From assembly GCA_035518815.1 (NCBI GenBank), contig DATIXG010000072.1:1-64000 (forward strand): a stretch of DNA of 64,000 bases. The letters run 5' to 3'. Shown here piece after piece: positions 41,927 to 50,506 of the stretch. The notes under the pieces were generated by a model. It had not been told where the DNA came from. It ran no database searches and saw nothing but the letters and a program-made list of their open reading frames with translations. The position numbers and the translations under genes were made by a program. Origin of the DNA: AG25 sp035518815 (GTDB taxonomy: Bacteria; Gemmatimonadota; Gemmatimonadetes; Gemmatimonadales; GWC2-71-9). Position 1 is the first letter of the stretch, and each line of letters starts with the position of its first letter.

Positions 41927-41955
41927 ACGCTAGCCTCTTCCCCGAGCCCTGTCAA
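41927..41955 (-). promoter_or_regulatory. Promoter of the DAHP synthase leader
   Basis: TTGACA (41955-41950), a 17-base spacer and TAGCGT (41932-41927). The -35 is a perfect consensus match. Transcription would begin at or beside the leader peptide ATG. Confidence 0.6.
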
Positions 41956-41994
41956 CGCCGTAGACTCTCCTCGCCAACACACCTCGGAGAAGCC

Positions 41995-42564
41995 ATGCGT
42001 TTCCGTGCAACGTTTTGTAGCGCGCTATGCGCGCTGGTCCTGACCCCGCTCCTCGGCCGTGCGCAGGCGCCCGCCGCCAGCGACGCGCAGTACATCAAGC
42101 TCGCCGAGTCCGGTGCCGCACCCGCGATCGGCAGCAAGGCCGCCATCGCCCGCATCGACGCCAAGGGCAACGTGACCGTCATCCGGCCGGGCACCAACGG
42201 TTTCACCTGTGTCGTGGGTGTCCCGGGCGACGCGGCGTCGCCGTTCTGCGCGGACAAAGAGGCGCTGACGTGGATTACGTCCGCGGCAGCCGGCCTGCCC
42301 AAGCCGACGAATACCGCCCCGGGGATCGCCTACATGGCGCAGGGTGGCAATCAGCTGCAGGCGCCGGGAGGCGAGTCCGTGATGGCGCCCGGCCCCAACA
42401 CGCACATGGTGAAGGAGCCGCCGCACTGGATGTTGATGTGGGGCTTTGACGCGGCCGCGACCGGCTTGCCGACGAAGGAGAACCCGAGCGGCGTCTACAT
42501 CATGTTCGCGGGAACGCCGTACGCGCATCTGATGATCTATCAGAATCCGATGACGATGAAGTAG
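41995..42564 (+). CDS. Exported protein of unknown function
   Basis: ATG 41995 has CGGAGAA upstream. The 189-residue protein has a signal peptide (LLGRAQ) and one compact domain with IARIDAKGNVTVIRPGTNGFTC, CVVGVPGDAASPFCAD and a His-rich pair HMVKEPPHWMLMWGF. A conserved-looking Cys pair and the end YAHLMIYQNPM suggest a metal- or ligand-binding secreted domain, but I recognise no family. It is divergent from the attenuator promoter. Confidence 0.7.
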   Translation: MRFRATFCSALCALVLTPLLGRAQAPAASDAQYIKLAESGAAPAIGSKAAIARIDAKGNVTVIRPGTNGFTCVVGVPGDAASPFCADKEALTWITSAAAGLPKPTNTAPGIAYMAQGGNQLQAPGGESVMAPGPNTHMVKEPPHWMLMWGFDAAATGLPTKENPSGVYIMFAGTPYAHLMIYQNPMTMK

Positions 42565-42649
42565 GGATGCGGCGGCGGACGGATAGAGCGGCGGTCAAGT
42601 GAAGGCCTCTCTCGACCGCTGCCTCATCCGCACTCACACGGAGGTAACG

Positions 42650-43231
42650 ATGCGCAGAGCAAGCTGGGTGGCCGTAGCGGGGGCGGGGATGCTGTTTGCA
42701 GCGTGTCAGTCGCACGAGACGCCGCAGCAGGCGCAGGCGCGGATCGCAAAGGAGGGAGACGCGCTGAATGCGGCAGTGTCGACGGTCAGCAAGCGCTGGC
42801 AGGGTTGGGCAGCGGCCGGCCAGGCCGACTCGATCGCGAACGTCTTCATGGATCAGGGACGCGAGATGCCCCCTGACATGCCCGCCGTGGTGGGACGGGC
42901 GGCGATCAAAGCGTACGAGGCCAGGAACGCGGCCACGTTCGCGGCGAAGCTTACCATCCGGCCCGAGTCCTTCGCGGCCAATGGTCCGCTCGGGGTCGAG
43001 CGCGGCAGCTACACCTTCGAGGGGAAGGCCAAGGCGGGCGCGCCGAAGGGCACACCCGCGGGCGTGAGCGACGAGGGCAAGTACCTGATCCACTGGAGCA
43101 ACGCCGACGGCCAGTGGCAGATCGCGGAGCTGATCTGGAACCCGAACCGGCCCCCGGTGATGGGGCATGCCACGGCGCCGGCAAAGAAGCCGGCCACCTC
43201 TCCGGCCACCAAGAGCAAGAAGAAGAAGTGA
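42650..43231 (+). CDS. NTF2-like (DUF4440) lipoprotein with lysine tail
   Basis: ATG 42650 follows a perfect GGAGGT. The 193-residue protein has a lipoprotein signal (Cys19, FAACQS) and an NTF2-like domain related to the pair at 1783-2855: SKRWQGWAAAGQADSIANVF, MPPDMPAVVGRAAI and GKYLIHWSNADGQWQIAELIW. The C-terminal tail is rich in Pro, Ala, Thr and Lys and ends in KSKKKK, as in proteins that contact acidic polymers or the cell wall. It is the third copy of this family in the window. Confidence 0.78.
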   Translation: MRRASWVAVAGAGMLFAACQSHETPQQAQARIAKEGDALNAAVSTVSKRWQGWAAAGQADSIANVFMDQGREMPPDMPAVVGRAAIKAYEARNAATFAAKLTIRPESFAANGPLGVERGSYTFEGKAKAGAPKGTPAGVSDEGKYLIHWSNADGQWQIAELIWNPNRPPVMGHATAPAKKPATSPATKSKKKK

Positions 43232-43244
43232 GGGCGGGACAGAG

Positions 43245-43316
43245 AGCCACCGGTCGGATTTGAACCGACGACCGCTCGATTACGAATCGAGAGCTCTACC
43301 CCTGAGCTACGGTGGC
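43245..43316 (-). tRNA. tRNA-Thr (anticodon CGU)
   Basis: Minus-strand cloverleaf: acceptor GCCACCG/CGGTGGC, D arm GCTC/GAGC, anticodon stem CTCGA/TCGAG with loop TTCGTAA, and T arm GTCGG/CCGAC. Anticodon CGT is at 43282-43284. CCA is not encoded. Confidence 0.95.
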
Positions 43317-43380
43317 GCGGCCCTAACTTAGCGGCGCGGGGTGAGATGCGGTACTCCGGACTCCGACCGACCTTCGGACC

Positions 43381-44370
43381 ATGACACCGCCGATCGCTCC
43401 GCGCCGCCTCGGCGCTGGCCCGGAAGTCTTTCCCATCGCGCTCGGCTGCATGGGAATGTCCGACCTGTACGGCGCTGCCGACGAGCGCGAGAGCATCGCC
43501 ACCATCCACGCCGCGCTCGATCAAGGGGTCACCCTCCTCGACACGGGTGACTACTACGCGAACGGCCAGAACGAGCTGCTGCTCGGACGTGCACTCCGCG
43601 ACCGACCTGGCCGGGCGCTGCTCTCCGTGAAGTTCGGGGCGCTGCGCGATCCGGCCGGCGCGTGGCTCGGCATCGACCTCCGACCGGCCGCGGTCAAGAA
43701 TTTCGCGGCGTACAGCCTCAAGCGGCTGGGCGTGGATCACATCGACATCTATCGCCCCGGCCGCTCCGACCCCGCCGTCCCCATCGAGGACACGATCGGC
43801 GCAATCGCCGAGCTCATGGCGGCCGGATACGTCCGGGGCATCGGGCTCTCCGAAGCGGGCGCGGAGACGGCGCGACGCGCGCACGCCGTTCACCCCGTGG
43901 TCGATCTCCAGATCGAATACTCGCTGATCAGCCGGGGGCCGGAAGCAAAGATCTTCCCCACGCTGGCGACGCTGGGCATCGGGATCACGGCGTACGGCGT
44001 GCTCTCCCGTGGCCTCCTCGCCGGCTCCAAACCCACGGGCCCGCGAGACCTCCGCAGCCACCTGCCGCGCTTCGCGGCCGGCAACTACGAGCGCAACGAG
44101 CAGGTGGTCGCGACCCTGCGCCGCGTGGCGCAGGACAAGGGGTGCACGGCGACTCAGCTCGCGATCGCCTGGGTCCTGGCCAAGGGCCGCAATCTCGTGC
44201 CGCTCATCGGCGCGCGCACGCGGGCGCAGCTCACGGAAGCCCTCGGCGCCCTCGACGTGCGCCTTTCACCCGACGACATCGCGCGGATCGAGGCGGGAGT
44301 CCCCGCGTCGGCGGTGGCGGGCACGCGCTACGACGCGCGCCAGATGGGGATGCTCGACAGCGAGCGCTAG
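43381..44370 (+). CDS. Aldo/keto reductase family protein
   Basis: The 329-residue TIM-barrel protein has LGCMGMSDLYG, LLDTGDYYANGQNE (catalytic Asp and Tyr), the Lys in SVKFG and the NADPH-binding end IGARTRAQLTEALGAL. The usual active-site His after the fourth strand (YQHR) is replaced in IDIYRPGRSDPAVPIEDT, a variant found in some reductases of this group. It probably reduces an aldehyde or ketone in the cytoplasm with NADPH; the substrate is not predictable. A TACTCC box near 43350 could be part of its promoter. It lies just outside tRNA-Thr. Confidence 0.9.
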   Translation: MTPPIAPRRLGAGPEVFPIALGCMGMSDLYGAADERESIATIHAALDQGVTLLDTGDYYANGQNELLLGRALRDRPGRALLSVKFGALRDPAGAWLGIDLRPAAVKNFAAYSLKRLGVDHIDIYRPGRSDPAVPIEDTIGAIAELMAAGYVRGIGLSEAGAETARRAHAVHPVVDLQIEYSLISRGPEAKIFPTLATLGIGITAYGVLSRGLLAGSKPTGPRDLRSHLPRFAAGNYERNEQVVATLRRVAQDKGCTATQLAIAWVLAKGRNLVPLIGARTRAQLTEALGALDVRLSPDDIARIEAGVPASAVAGTRYDARQMGMLDSER

Positions 44371-44438
44371 CACAACGGCCCCGGACCGCGTGATGCCGGA
44401 CACGGCACCCGCTCACCGCGCGGCTGACCTTCACGCCC

Positions 44439-45377
44439 ATGACCCTGTCGGGGCCGAGTCGCGCCCTCGGGCTGCTCTCGCTCCTCATCGTGGTGGCCGC
44501 GTGCAGTGTCGCACCGGGGCCGGAAGCGAGCGGCTGCGCCTTTGCGGTCCTCCCGGCCGGCGACTGCAATCCCTGGCTGCCGCCAGCCGCCTCAGGGCGT
44601 ACCTGGCAGCTCGCCTTCTCCGAAGAGTTCGCGGGCACGACCTACGATCCGGCGAAGCTCACACCGTGCTTTGACTGGAACTACGGCGGCTGCACGGCTT
44701 CGTTCAACCAGGGGCGCGAGCAATACGCTCCCTCGCAGATCCGCGTGAGCGGCGGCGCGGCCGGGCTCGTCGCCGAGCCCGTGAGCCCCGCGATCCCCTC
44801 CAGTGCCTGCCAGAACGGGGCCTGTACCTACCGCTCCGGCTTGCTGTCCACCGCGCGCCCGCGGGCAGACAACGGATCCGGCTATCTGTACAAGTTCACG
44901 TACGGGTATGTGGAAGCCCGGCTCAAGCTGGTCGCCACGCAGGGGTTCTTCACCGCCTTCTGGATGCTGCCCGCCGACACGACGTACGTCTACCGGACCG
45001 AGATCGATATCCTCGAGCACCTCGGGCACGATCCGATCACGATGTTCATGACCTATCACTACCACGACCGGAGCTCGTCGTACGCCGTGAACAGCGGAGT
45101 CGGCAACAACGGAGCCTGTCCCGCGATCGACTACACGACCGGCTTCCACCGCTTCGGCGTCGACTGGCAAGCGAACCACGTGGCCTGGTACATCGATGGC
45201 GTGCGCTGCGCGCAATTCGACGGCGATGCGTCCACGATCGAAAACGGTCCGATGCAGATCATTCTCGACCTGATGGTCGACAACACCTGGCAGCGCTCGT
45301 GGAACGAGGGTTTGCTGGACTCGACCCTGGTGCGCCAGCTCGAGGTCGACTACATCCGGGTGTTCCAGCAGCACTGA
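44439..45377 (+). CDS. Glycoside hydrolase family 16 lipoprotein
   Basis: The 312-residue protein has a lipoprotein signal (VVAACS, Cys22), then a GH16 jelly-roll. The catalytic motif is Glu188-x-Asp190-x-x-Glu193 in TEIDILEHLG, flanked by YGYVEARLKL and GFFTAFWMLPA. The end HRFGVDWQANHVAWYIDG is also characteristic. GH16 enzymes cut beta-1,3 or beta-1,4 glucans and galactans with retention of configuration, so this is likely a cell-surface endo-acting polysaccharidase. Four cysteines in the N-terminal half suggest disulphides. No neighbouring carbohydrate genes help to pick the substrate. Confidence 0.92.
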   Translation: MTLSGPSRALGLLSLLIVVAACSVAPGPEASGCAFAVLPAGDCNPWLPPAASGRTWQLAFSEEFAGTTYDPAKLTPCFDWNYGGCTASFNQGREQYAPSQIRVSGGAAGLVAEPVSPAIPSSACQNGACTYRSGLLSTARPRADNGSGYLYKFTYGYVEARLKLVATQGFFTAFWMLPADTTYVYRTEIDILEHLGHDPITMFMTYHYHDRSSSYAVNSGVGNNGACPAIDYTTGFHRFGVDWQANHVAWYIDGVRCAQFDGDASTIENGPMQIILDLMVDNTWQRSWNEGLLDSTLVRQLEVDYIRVFQQH

Positions 45378-45387
45378 AGGTCCGCCG

Positions 45388-45654
45388 CTAGCCGAACCGC
45401 TTTGCCGCTCGCTCGCGCGCCTTGCGCGCTTCCTCTTCCCGGTTCCGCGGCGGGGCCGTGGTCGTGAGCGAGTGAATCAGCCGGCGCGCCACCGTCGTCA
45501 CCTCTTCCACGGCGGCATCGAATGCCGCGGCATTGGCGCGCGACGGATGAGTGCTCCCACTCAGCTTGCGCACGAACTGCAGCGCCGACGCATGAATCTC
45601 CTCGTCCGTGGCCGGCGGTTCGAAGTTGGCGAGCGTCCTGATGTTTCGGCACAT
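45388..45654 (-). CDS. DUF2277 family protein
   Basis: The 88-residue protein matches DUF2277 from end to end: MCRNIRTLANFEPPATDEEI, then ALQFVRKLSGSTHPSRAN and TTAPPRNREEEARKARERA. The family is small, all-helical and of unknown function. A GGGAGGG site precedes ATG 45654. It is the last gene of the minus-strand run that begins with the YCII genes, 33 bases after the nuclease gene. Confidence 0.92.
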   Translation of the reverse strand: MCRNIRTLANFEPPATDEEIHASALQFVRKLSGSTHPSRANAAAFDAAVEEVTTVARRLIHSLTTTAPPRNREEEARKARERAAKRFG

Positions 45655-45687
45655 GGCACCCTCCCGGAGAACTGGCGCGAGTATAAA

Positions 45688-46563
45688 CTAATCCCGCCAC
45701 CGCGCGATGCGCGGTAGCAGGTCTGCGCCGCCGATTTCGTCGCACAACGCGGTCAGGCCGGGCCGCGAGGCGCCCTGCCATTCGAGCGATTCGACCTCCT
45801 CGGCCAGGGGCACATCCGTGCGGAGCGTTGCCAGCCGGCGGTACAGCTGGACCTCCACCCGATGCTGCCGCAGGGTCTGCGCGAGCGCGGCGGCACCCCG
45901 CACCGTGACGTCCCAGTGCGAGGCGTCGTCGGGAATCGCTTCGAGGTGCTGATAGCGATCCAGCACGATGCTGGCCGACCGCTCTCCCCAGCGTGGCACT
46001 CCCGGGATCCCGTCCGAGTCGTCGCCGACCAGCGCCAGCCAGTCGGGGATCGACGCCGGAGCGATGCCGAACCGCTCCCGCACCCCGGCCTCGTCCCGGA
46101 TGCTGCGCTTGATCCGGTCGAGGCAGACGACGCGGGTGCCGTGGACGCACTGCGCCAGATCCTTGTCGGGCGAGCAAATCACGACCTGCTCCACGTCGCT
46201 CCGGGCCGACGCGCGCGCCGCCATGGTCGCCAGCGCATCGTCGGCCTCGAACTCGATCATCGGCCACACCACGAGGCCGAGCGCCGCCGCCGCCCGCTCG
46301 GCGAGGGGGAACTGCGCCATCAGATCGGCGGGGACGCCGTCGCCCGTCTTGTAGCCGGAGAAGATCTCGTTCCGGAAGGACTCGATGACGTGGTCGAAGG
46401 CGCAGCCCACGTGACTCACGCCGTCCGCGCGCAGCAAGGCGAGGAGCGAACGGAGCAAGCCGAGCGTCGCGCCCACTTCCGTGCCGTCCGGGGCCGTGGC
46501 CTTGGGCGCGCCGAAGTATGCCCGGAACAGCTCGAACGTCCCGTCGACGAGGTGCACGCGCAT
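45688..46563 (-). CDS. 5'-3' exonuclease, FEN/PIN-like domain protein
   Basis: The 291-residue protein resembles the 5' nuclease domain of DNA polymerase I: N-terminal VHLVDGTFELFRAYF, FEADDALATMAARA, CSPDKDLAQCV and the helix-hairpin GDDSDGIPGVPRWGERSA, which supply the acidic metal ligands. As a free-standing protein it may act as a flap endonuclease or in RNA removal. It follows the MATE gene by 19 bases on the same strand. No Shine-Dalgarno sequence is evident before ATG 46563. Confidence 0.9.
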   Translation of the reverse strand: MRVHLVDGTFELFRAYFGAPKATAPDGTEVGATLGLLRSLLALLRADGVSHVGCAFDHVIESFRNEIFSGYKTGDGVPADLMAQFPLAERAAAALGLVVWPMIEFEADDALATMAARASARSDVEQVVICSPDKDLAQCVHGTRVVCLDRIKRSIRDEAGVRERFGIAPASIPDWLALVGDDSDGIPGVPRWGERSASIVLDRYQHLEAIPDDASHWDVTVRGAAALAQTLRQHRVEVQLYRRLATLRTDVPLAEEVESLEWQGASRPGLTALCDEIGGADLLPRIARWRD

Positions 46564-46582
46564 CCGATAAAGATGCGCGCGT

Positions 46583-48004
46583 CTAGATGTGGCGCACCTT
46601 CCAGCGTCCCCGCCGGAACAGCACCACGCTCACGAGGGCCAGGGTCGAATACCCGACCGTGATGGCGATGAAGACCCCCTGGGGACCCATCCCCCAGGGC
46701 CGCGCGAGCGCGTAGGCCAGCGGGATCTCCCAGATCCAGAAGCACGCGAGGTTGATGAGGGTGGGCGTCCACGTGTCGCCCGCGCCGTTGAAGGCCTGGG
46801 TCAGCACGAACCCGAGCGCATAGAACGCGAACCCGAAGCTCATCGTGCGGAGCCCCTGCGCGCCGGTCGGGAGCGCCATGGCGTCGTGCGTGAACAGTCC
46901 GACGAGCGGGCCGGCGAGCGCGATGAACAGCAGCCCCACGGCGCTGAGCAGCGCGACGTTGTAACCGGCCGCGAGCCAAGCCGCGCGCTCGGCGCGCTCG
47001 GGCTTCCCGGCGCCGAGCGCCTGCCCGACCATCGTCGCGGCCGCGTTCGAGAGGCCCCATGACGGCAACAGCGCGAAGATGAGAATCCGGATCGCGATCG
47101 TGTAGCCGGCGAGCGCGGCGCTCCCGAACGTCGACATGATGCGCACGAGCCCGACGTAGCTCGCGGTCCCGATGAGCACCTGCATCGTCCCCGATCCGGA
47201 GAGTCGCAAGACGGTGGCCATCACGGCCGGCTGCAACCTGATGTGCGCGAACCGGACGGTGAGACGCGCGTCCCCGCGCGAGAGGCGATAGAGCTGGTAC
47301 AGCACGCCTGTGCCCCGTCCGATCGTCGTCGCGATGGCAGCGCCGGTGACGCCCAGCCGGGGGAACGGCCCGAGCCCGAAGATCAGGCAGGGGCCGAGCA
47401 CGATGTTAATGCCGTTGGCGAGCCACAGCACGCGCATCGCGATCGCGGCGTCGCCCGCGCCACGGAAGATGGCGTTGACGAGAAACAGGAGCAGGACCGA
47501 GGCGCTGCCCCCGAGCAGGACGCGCGTGTAGCCCGTGCCGATGCTCACCACGGCGGGTGCGGCCCCCATGACCTGGAGCAAACGCGGTGCAAAGGTCACC
47601 CCCAACCCGGCAACGATCGCGGCGACACCGAGGCCGAGCGCAATTCCCTGCACCGCCGCCTCGGCAGCCGCATCCGGACGCCGCTCCCCGGTGCGCCGGG
47701 CCACCACCGCGCTCACCCCGATCGCCAGCCCCATGGCCGCCGTGTACACGAGGGTCATCATCGACTCGGTGAGGCCGACGGTCGCGACCGCGTCCGGACC
47801 GAGGCGCGAGACGAAGAACACGTCGACCACCGCGAAAACCGATTCCATCCCCATCTCGAGCACCATGGGGATGGCGAGCAACACAATGGCCCGGCCGATG
47901 GACCCGGAGGTGTAGTCGTGATGCGCGCCGCGCAGGGCGTCGCGTGCCAGGCTCCACCAGCCGCGCGCCTCGCCGGGCGCGGCCGCGACCGTGGTGTCCG
48001 TCAC
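46583..48004 (-). CDS. MATE family efflux transporter
   Basis: GTG 48004 overlaps the DoxX stop (GTGA). The 473-residue protein has twelve predicted helices in two related halves, with the MATE patterns AIPMVLEMGMESVFAVVDVF, FVSRLGPDAVATVGL and LSGSGTMQVLIGTASYVGLV. It would export cationic drugs or metabolites using sodium or protons. The first 35 residues are a soluble extension. It lies in a run with DoxX and the ECF42 operon, which hints at a stress response but does not prove it. Confidence 0.92.
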   Translation of the reverse strand: MTDTTVAAAPGEARGWWSLARDALRGAHHDYTSGSIGRAIVLLAIPMVLEMGMESVFAVVDVFFVSRLGPDAVATVGLTESMMTLVYTAAMGLAIGVSAVVARRTGERRPDAAAEAAVQGIALGLGVAAIVAGLGVTFAPRLLQVMGAAPAVVSIGTGYTRVLLGGSASVLLLFLVNAIFRGAGDAAIAMRVLWLANGINIVLGPCLIFGLGPFPRLGVTGAAIATTIGRGTGVLYQLYRLSRGDARLTVRFAHIRLQPAVMATVLRLSGSGTMQVLIGTASYVGLVRIMSTFGSAALAGYTIAIRILIFALLPSWGLSNAAATMVGQALGAGKPERAERAAWLAAGYNVALLSAVGLLFIALAGPLVGLFTHDAMALPTGAQGLRTMSFGFAFYALGFVLTQAFNGAGDTWTPTLINLACFWIWEIPLAYALARPWGMGPQGVFIAITVGYSTLALVSVVLFRRGRWKVRHI

Positions 48005-48411
48005 GAACGCTTCGCGTCCAGGCTCCACGGTCCCGCACCGGCCGCGGAGAAGTAGAGCCACACGAAGCAGTACAGAGCGGACGGGACGCCCTGATTCAAC
48101 ACGGGCCAGAAACTCTGGGGGAACGCGAACTGGACGTATGCCACCGCCATCTCTCCCGCCAGGACGAACGCGACCGGCCGCGTGAACAGGCCGAGGAGCA
48201 TGAGGGGCCCGCCGACCGTCTCCAGAACGCCGGCGAGTCCCGCCTCGGACATCAGCGGCACCGTGCCGCCGTTCGGTGGAACGCCGGCCGGGAAGGCGAA
48301 CAGCTTCATCGTGCCGGAGAGAATGAACATGAACGCCGCCACGATGCGCAGCACGCTCAGGAGCTGCGGCGCGCGATTCGACCACCAGGTGCCGATGCTC
48401 GATTCGTTCAT
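48001..48411 (-). CDS. DoxX family membrane protein
   Basis: The 136-residue protein has four membrane helices with the DoxX signature LRIVAAFMFILSGTMKLFAF, followed by GVLETVGGPLMLLGLFTRPVAF and a last helix with FAFPQSFWPVLNQG. DoxX proteins are linked to thiosulphate or quinone metabolism and oxidative stress, but most are uncharacterised. It begins ten bases after the ECF42 sigma gene ends and its stop overlaps the MATE start. Confidence 0.9.
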   Translation of the reverse strand: MNESSIGTWWSNRAPQLLSVLRIVAAFMFILSGTMKLFAFPAGVPPNGGTVPLMSEAGLAGVLETVGGPLMLLGLFTRPVAFVLAGEMAVAYVQFAFPQSFWPVLNQGVPSALYCFVWLYFSAAGAGPWSLDAKRS

Positions 48412-48421
48412 GGTAGGTGCC

Positions 48422-49690
48422 TCAGGTTGAGGTGGTGCACTCGGCCGCGCGCGCCAGCAGCAGCGCGCGCTCGCGCGTGTTCTCGGTGAGCGCGGCGGCC
48501 CGCTCGAACTCCGCGCGCGCCTCGTCCGTCCGGCCGAGCTTTCTCAAGAGATCCGCACGCACGCTCGGCAGCAGGTGATAGCGCGCGAGCGCGGGCTCGC
48601 CCAGCAGCGCGTCCACGATCTCGAGGCCCGCCCGCGGGCCGAACGCCATGCCGAACGCCACGGCGCGATTCAACTCGACGATCGGCGACGGGGTCAGCTG
48701 GGCCAGCGCGTCATACAGCGCCGTGATTCTCGTCCAGTCCGTCTCTTCCGGCGTCCGGGCGCGGGCGTGGCACGCGGCGATCGCCGCCTGGAGCCCGTAG
48801 GACGCGAGCGAGCCGCCCAGCTGCTCGGCACGTTCGAGCGCGGCCAGCCCGCGCTGAATGAGCAGATGATCCCAGCGGCCCCGGTCCTGCTCGAGCAGCA
48901 GGATCGGCTCACCTGAGGGGCCCACCCGCGCCTTCAGCCGCGACGCCTGCAGCTCCATCAGCGCCACGAGGCCGTGGACCTCCGGCTCCTGGGGCGCGAG
49001 CTCGGTCAGTATCCGGCCCAGCCGCAGCGCATCCTCGCACAACGCCGGACGCACCCAGTCGTCGCCCGCAGTGGCTGAGTAGCCCTCGTTGAACACGAGA
49101 TAGATGACCTCGAGCACCGACGACAACCGGGCCGCGAGCTCTGTCCCACGCGGCGCCTCGAACGGCACGCGCGCCTCGGCGAGCGTGCGCTTGGCCCGGA
49201 CGATGCGCTGGGCCACGGTCGCCTCGGGCACGAGGAACGCTCGCGCGATCTCGCCCGTCGCGAGCCCGCCCAACAGGCGCAGCGTGAGCGCCACGCGCGC
49301 CTCCGTCGACAACACGGGGTGGCAACAGATGAACATGAGGCGCAGCAGATCGTCGCCCACGGGATCGTCGAGCGCTTCGTCCCAGTCGTTCGCGGGGTTC
49401 TGCTGCCGTTCGATCAGATCGTGCGCGATCTCGTCGTGTTTGCGCTCCGCCATCTTGCCGCGCCGCAGGCGATCGATCGCTCGATGCTTCGCGGTCGCCA
49501 TCAGCCAGGCACCCGGATTGTCCGGCACGCCTGACTCCGGCCACCGTTCGAGCGCCGCGACGAGCGCGTCCTGCGCCAGATCCTCGGCCAACCCCACGTC
49601 TTTGACGATGCGGGTGAGTCCCGCGATGAGGCGCGCAGACTCGATGCGCCACACCGCCTCGATCGCCGGACGGGGGTCGGGGGCGCTCAC
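48422..49690 (-). CDS. ECF42-type RNA polymerase sigma factor with C-terminal TPR extension
   Basis: The 422-residue protein has sigma region 2 (LAQDALVAALERWPESGVPDNPGAWL split across the helix pair), region 4 (GLATGEIARAFLVPEATVAQ) and a long C-terminal extension of tetratricopeptide-like helices (about residues 190-420). This length and extension mark the ECF42 group, whose members are encoded with YCII/DGPF proteins, as here. No anti-sigma factor is known for the group, and the extension is thought to be needed for activity. GTG 49690 overlaps the third YCII gene stop (GTGA). The promoter at 50993-51019 fits the published ECF42 motif as I recall it. Confidence 0.92.
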   Translation of the reverse strand: MSAPDPRPAIEAVWRIESARLIAGLTRIVKDVGLAEDLAQDALVAALERWPESGVPDNPGAWLMATAKHRAIDRLRRGKMAERKHDEIAHDLIERQQNPANDWDEALDDPVGDDLLRLMFICCHPVLSTEARVALTLRLLGGLATGEIARAFLVPEATVAQRIVRAKRTLAEARVPFEAPRGTELAARLSSVLEVIYLVFNEGYSATAGDDWVRPALCEDALRLGRILTELAPQEPEVHGLVALMELQASRLKARVGPSGEPILLLEQDRGRWDHLLIQRGLAALERAEQLGGSLASYGLQAAIAACHARARTPEETDWTRITALYDALAQLTPSPIVELNRAVAFGMAFGPRAGLEIVDALLGEPALARYHLLPSVRADLLRKLGRTDEARAEFERAAALTENTRERALLLARAAECTTST

Positions 49691-50094
49691 CGCTTCTTCC
49701 CGAGCCCTGTCCTGGCAACGGACTTCTGGATCTCGGGCGGAAAGTCCGCCATCTCCTGCACCTGGCGGACCTCGATCGTGTCACCATCGAGCATCGGCGC
49801 CCGCTTGGCCCACTCGATTGCCTCCTCCCGCGATTTGACCTGGATCATCCAGTATCCGCCGACCACTTCCTTCGCTTCGGCAAACGGGCCGTCGATGGCC
49901 TTTGGCTTCCCACCGGAAAACTTGACCCGCGCGCCCATGGACGGCGGATGCAGGCCGTCGAGGGCGAGGAGGATGCCGGCCTTGCTCAGGGAGTCGTTGT
50001 ACGTGGACATCTTCTCCACGAGGTCGGCCGGGGGCAGCGTGCCGGGTGCCGCGGTATCGTACCCTTTCGGGATCACTATCATCATGAATCGCAT
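49687..50094 (-). CDS. YCII/DGPF domain protein, third in operon
   Basis: The 135-residue ferredoxin-like YCII protein has the DGPF signature (KAIDGPFAEAKEVVGGYWMI) and the conserved N-terminal MRFMMIVIPKG. ATG 50094 has GGAGA upstream. Its stop overlaps the sigma factor start. The family function is unresolved; a related YCII protein has been linked to chlorinated-compound metabolism, and a conserved His/Asp pair suggests an enzyme. The C-terminus is basic. Confidence 0.92.
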   Translation of the reverse strand: MRFMMIVIPKGYDTAAPGTLPPADLVEKMSTYNDSLSKAGILLALDGLHPPSMGARVKFSGGKPKAIDGPFAEAKEVVGGYWMIQVKSREEAIEWAKRAPMLDGDTIEVRQVQEMADFPPEIQKSVARTGLGKKR

Positions 50095-50123
50095 ATCGTG
50101 TCTCCTCGTGGTCGCGCCCCGCG

Positions 50124-50483
50124 TCACGGGGCGAGGAACACCACTTCACGCACCTCGCACTCCCCTTCCCAGCCGGGCCAATGCTGCTGATGCAGCTGCA
50201 TGAAGGAGCGCGCCGCCTCAAGCGCCTCGCTTCGCGTCTTCGCCGCGAGCACCGCGTAGCCGCCGACCACCTCCTTGGCCTCGCTGAATGGCCCGTCCGT
50301 CACCGTCAGTTTGCCCTTGGAGATGCGGAGGTGGATTGCCTTCGAGCTCGCGCCCAGTCCACCGGTCTGGAGCAGGGAGCCATCCTTCAAGGAATCCGCG
50401 ATGAGCCTGTCCATGGCGTCCATCAACCCCTGGGGCGGATGGCCCTGGCTCTCCGCGGATTTCACAAGCGAGAGGTATGGCAT
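50124..50483 (-). CDS. YCII/DGPF domain protein, second in operon
   Basis: The 119-residue protein begins MPYLSLVKSAESQ and carries KLTVTDGPFSEAKEVVGGYA. ATG 50483 has CGGAGA upstream. It is the most divergent of the three copies and starts 23 bases after the first. Together the three YCII genes and the sigma factor form a classic ECF42 operon. Confidence 0.9.
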   Translation of the reverse strand: MPYLSLVKSAESQGHPPQGLMDAMDRLIADSLKDGSLLQTGGLGASSKAIHLRISKGKLTVTDGPFSEAKEVVGGYAVLAAKTRSEALEAARSFMQLHQQHWPGWEGECEVREVVFLAP

Positions 50484-50506
50484 GGTCGTCTCCGGGTCGT
50501 GGGTTG

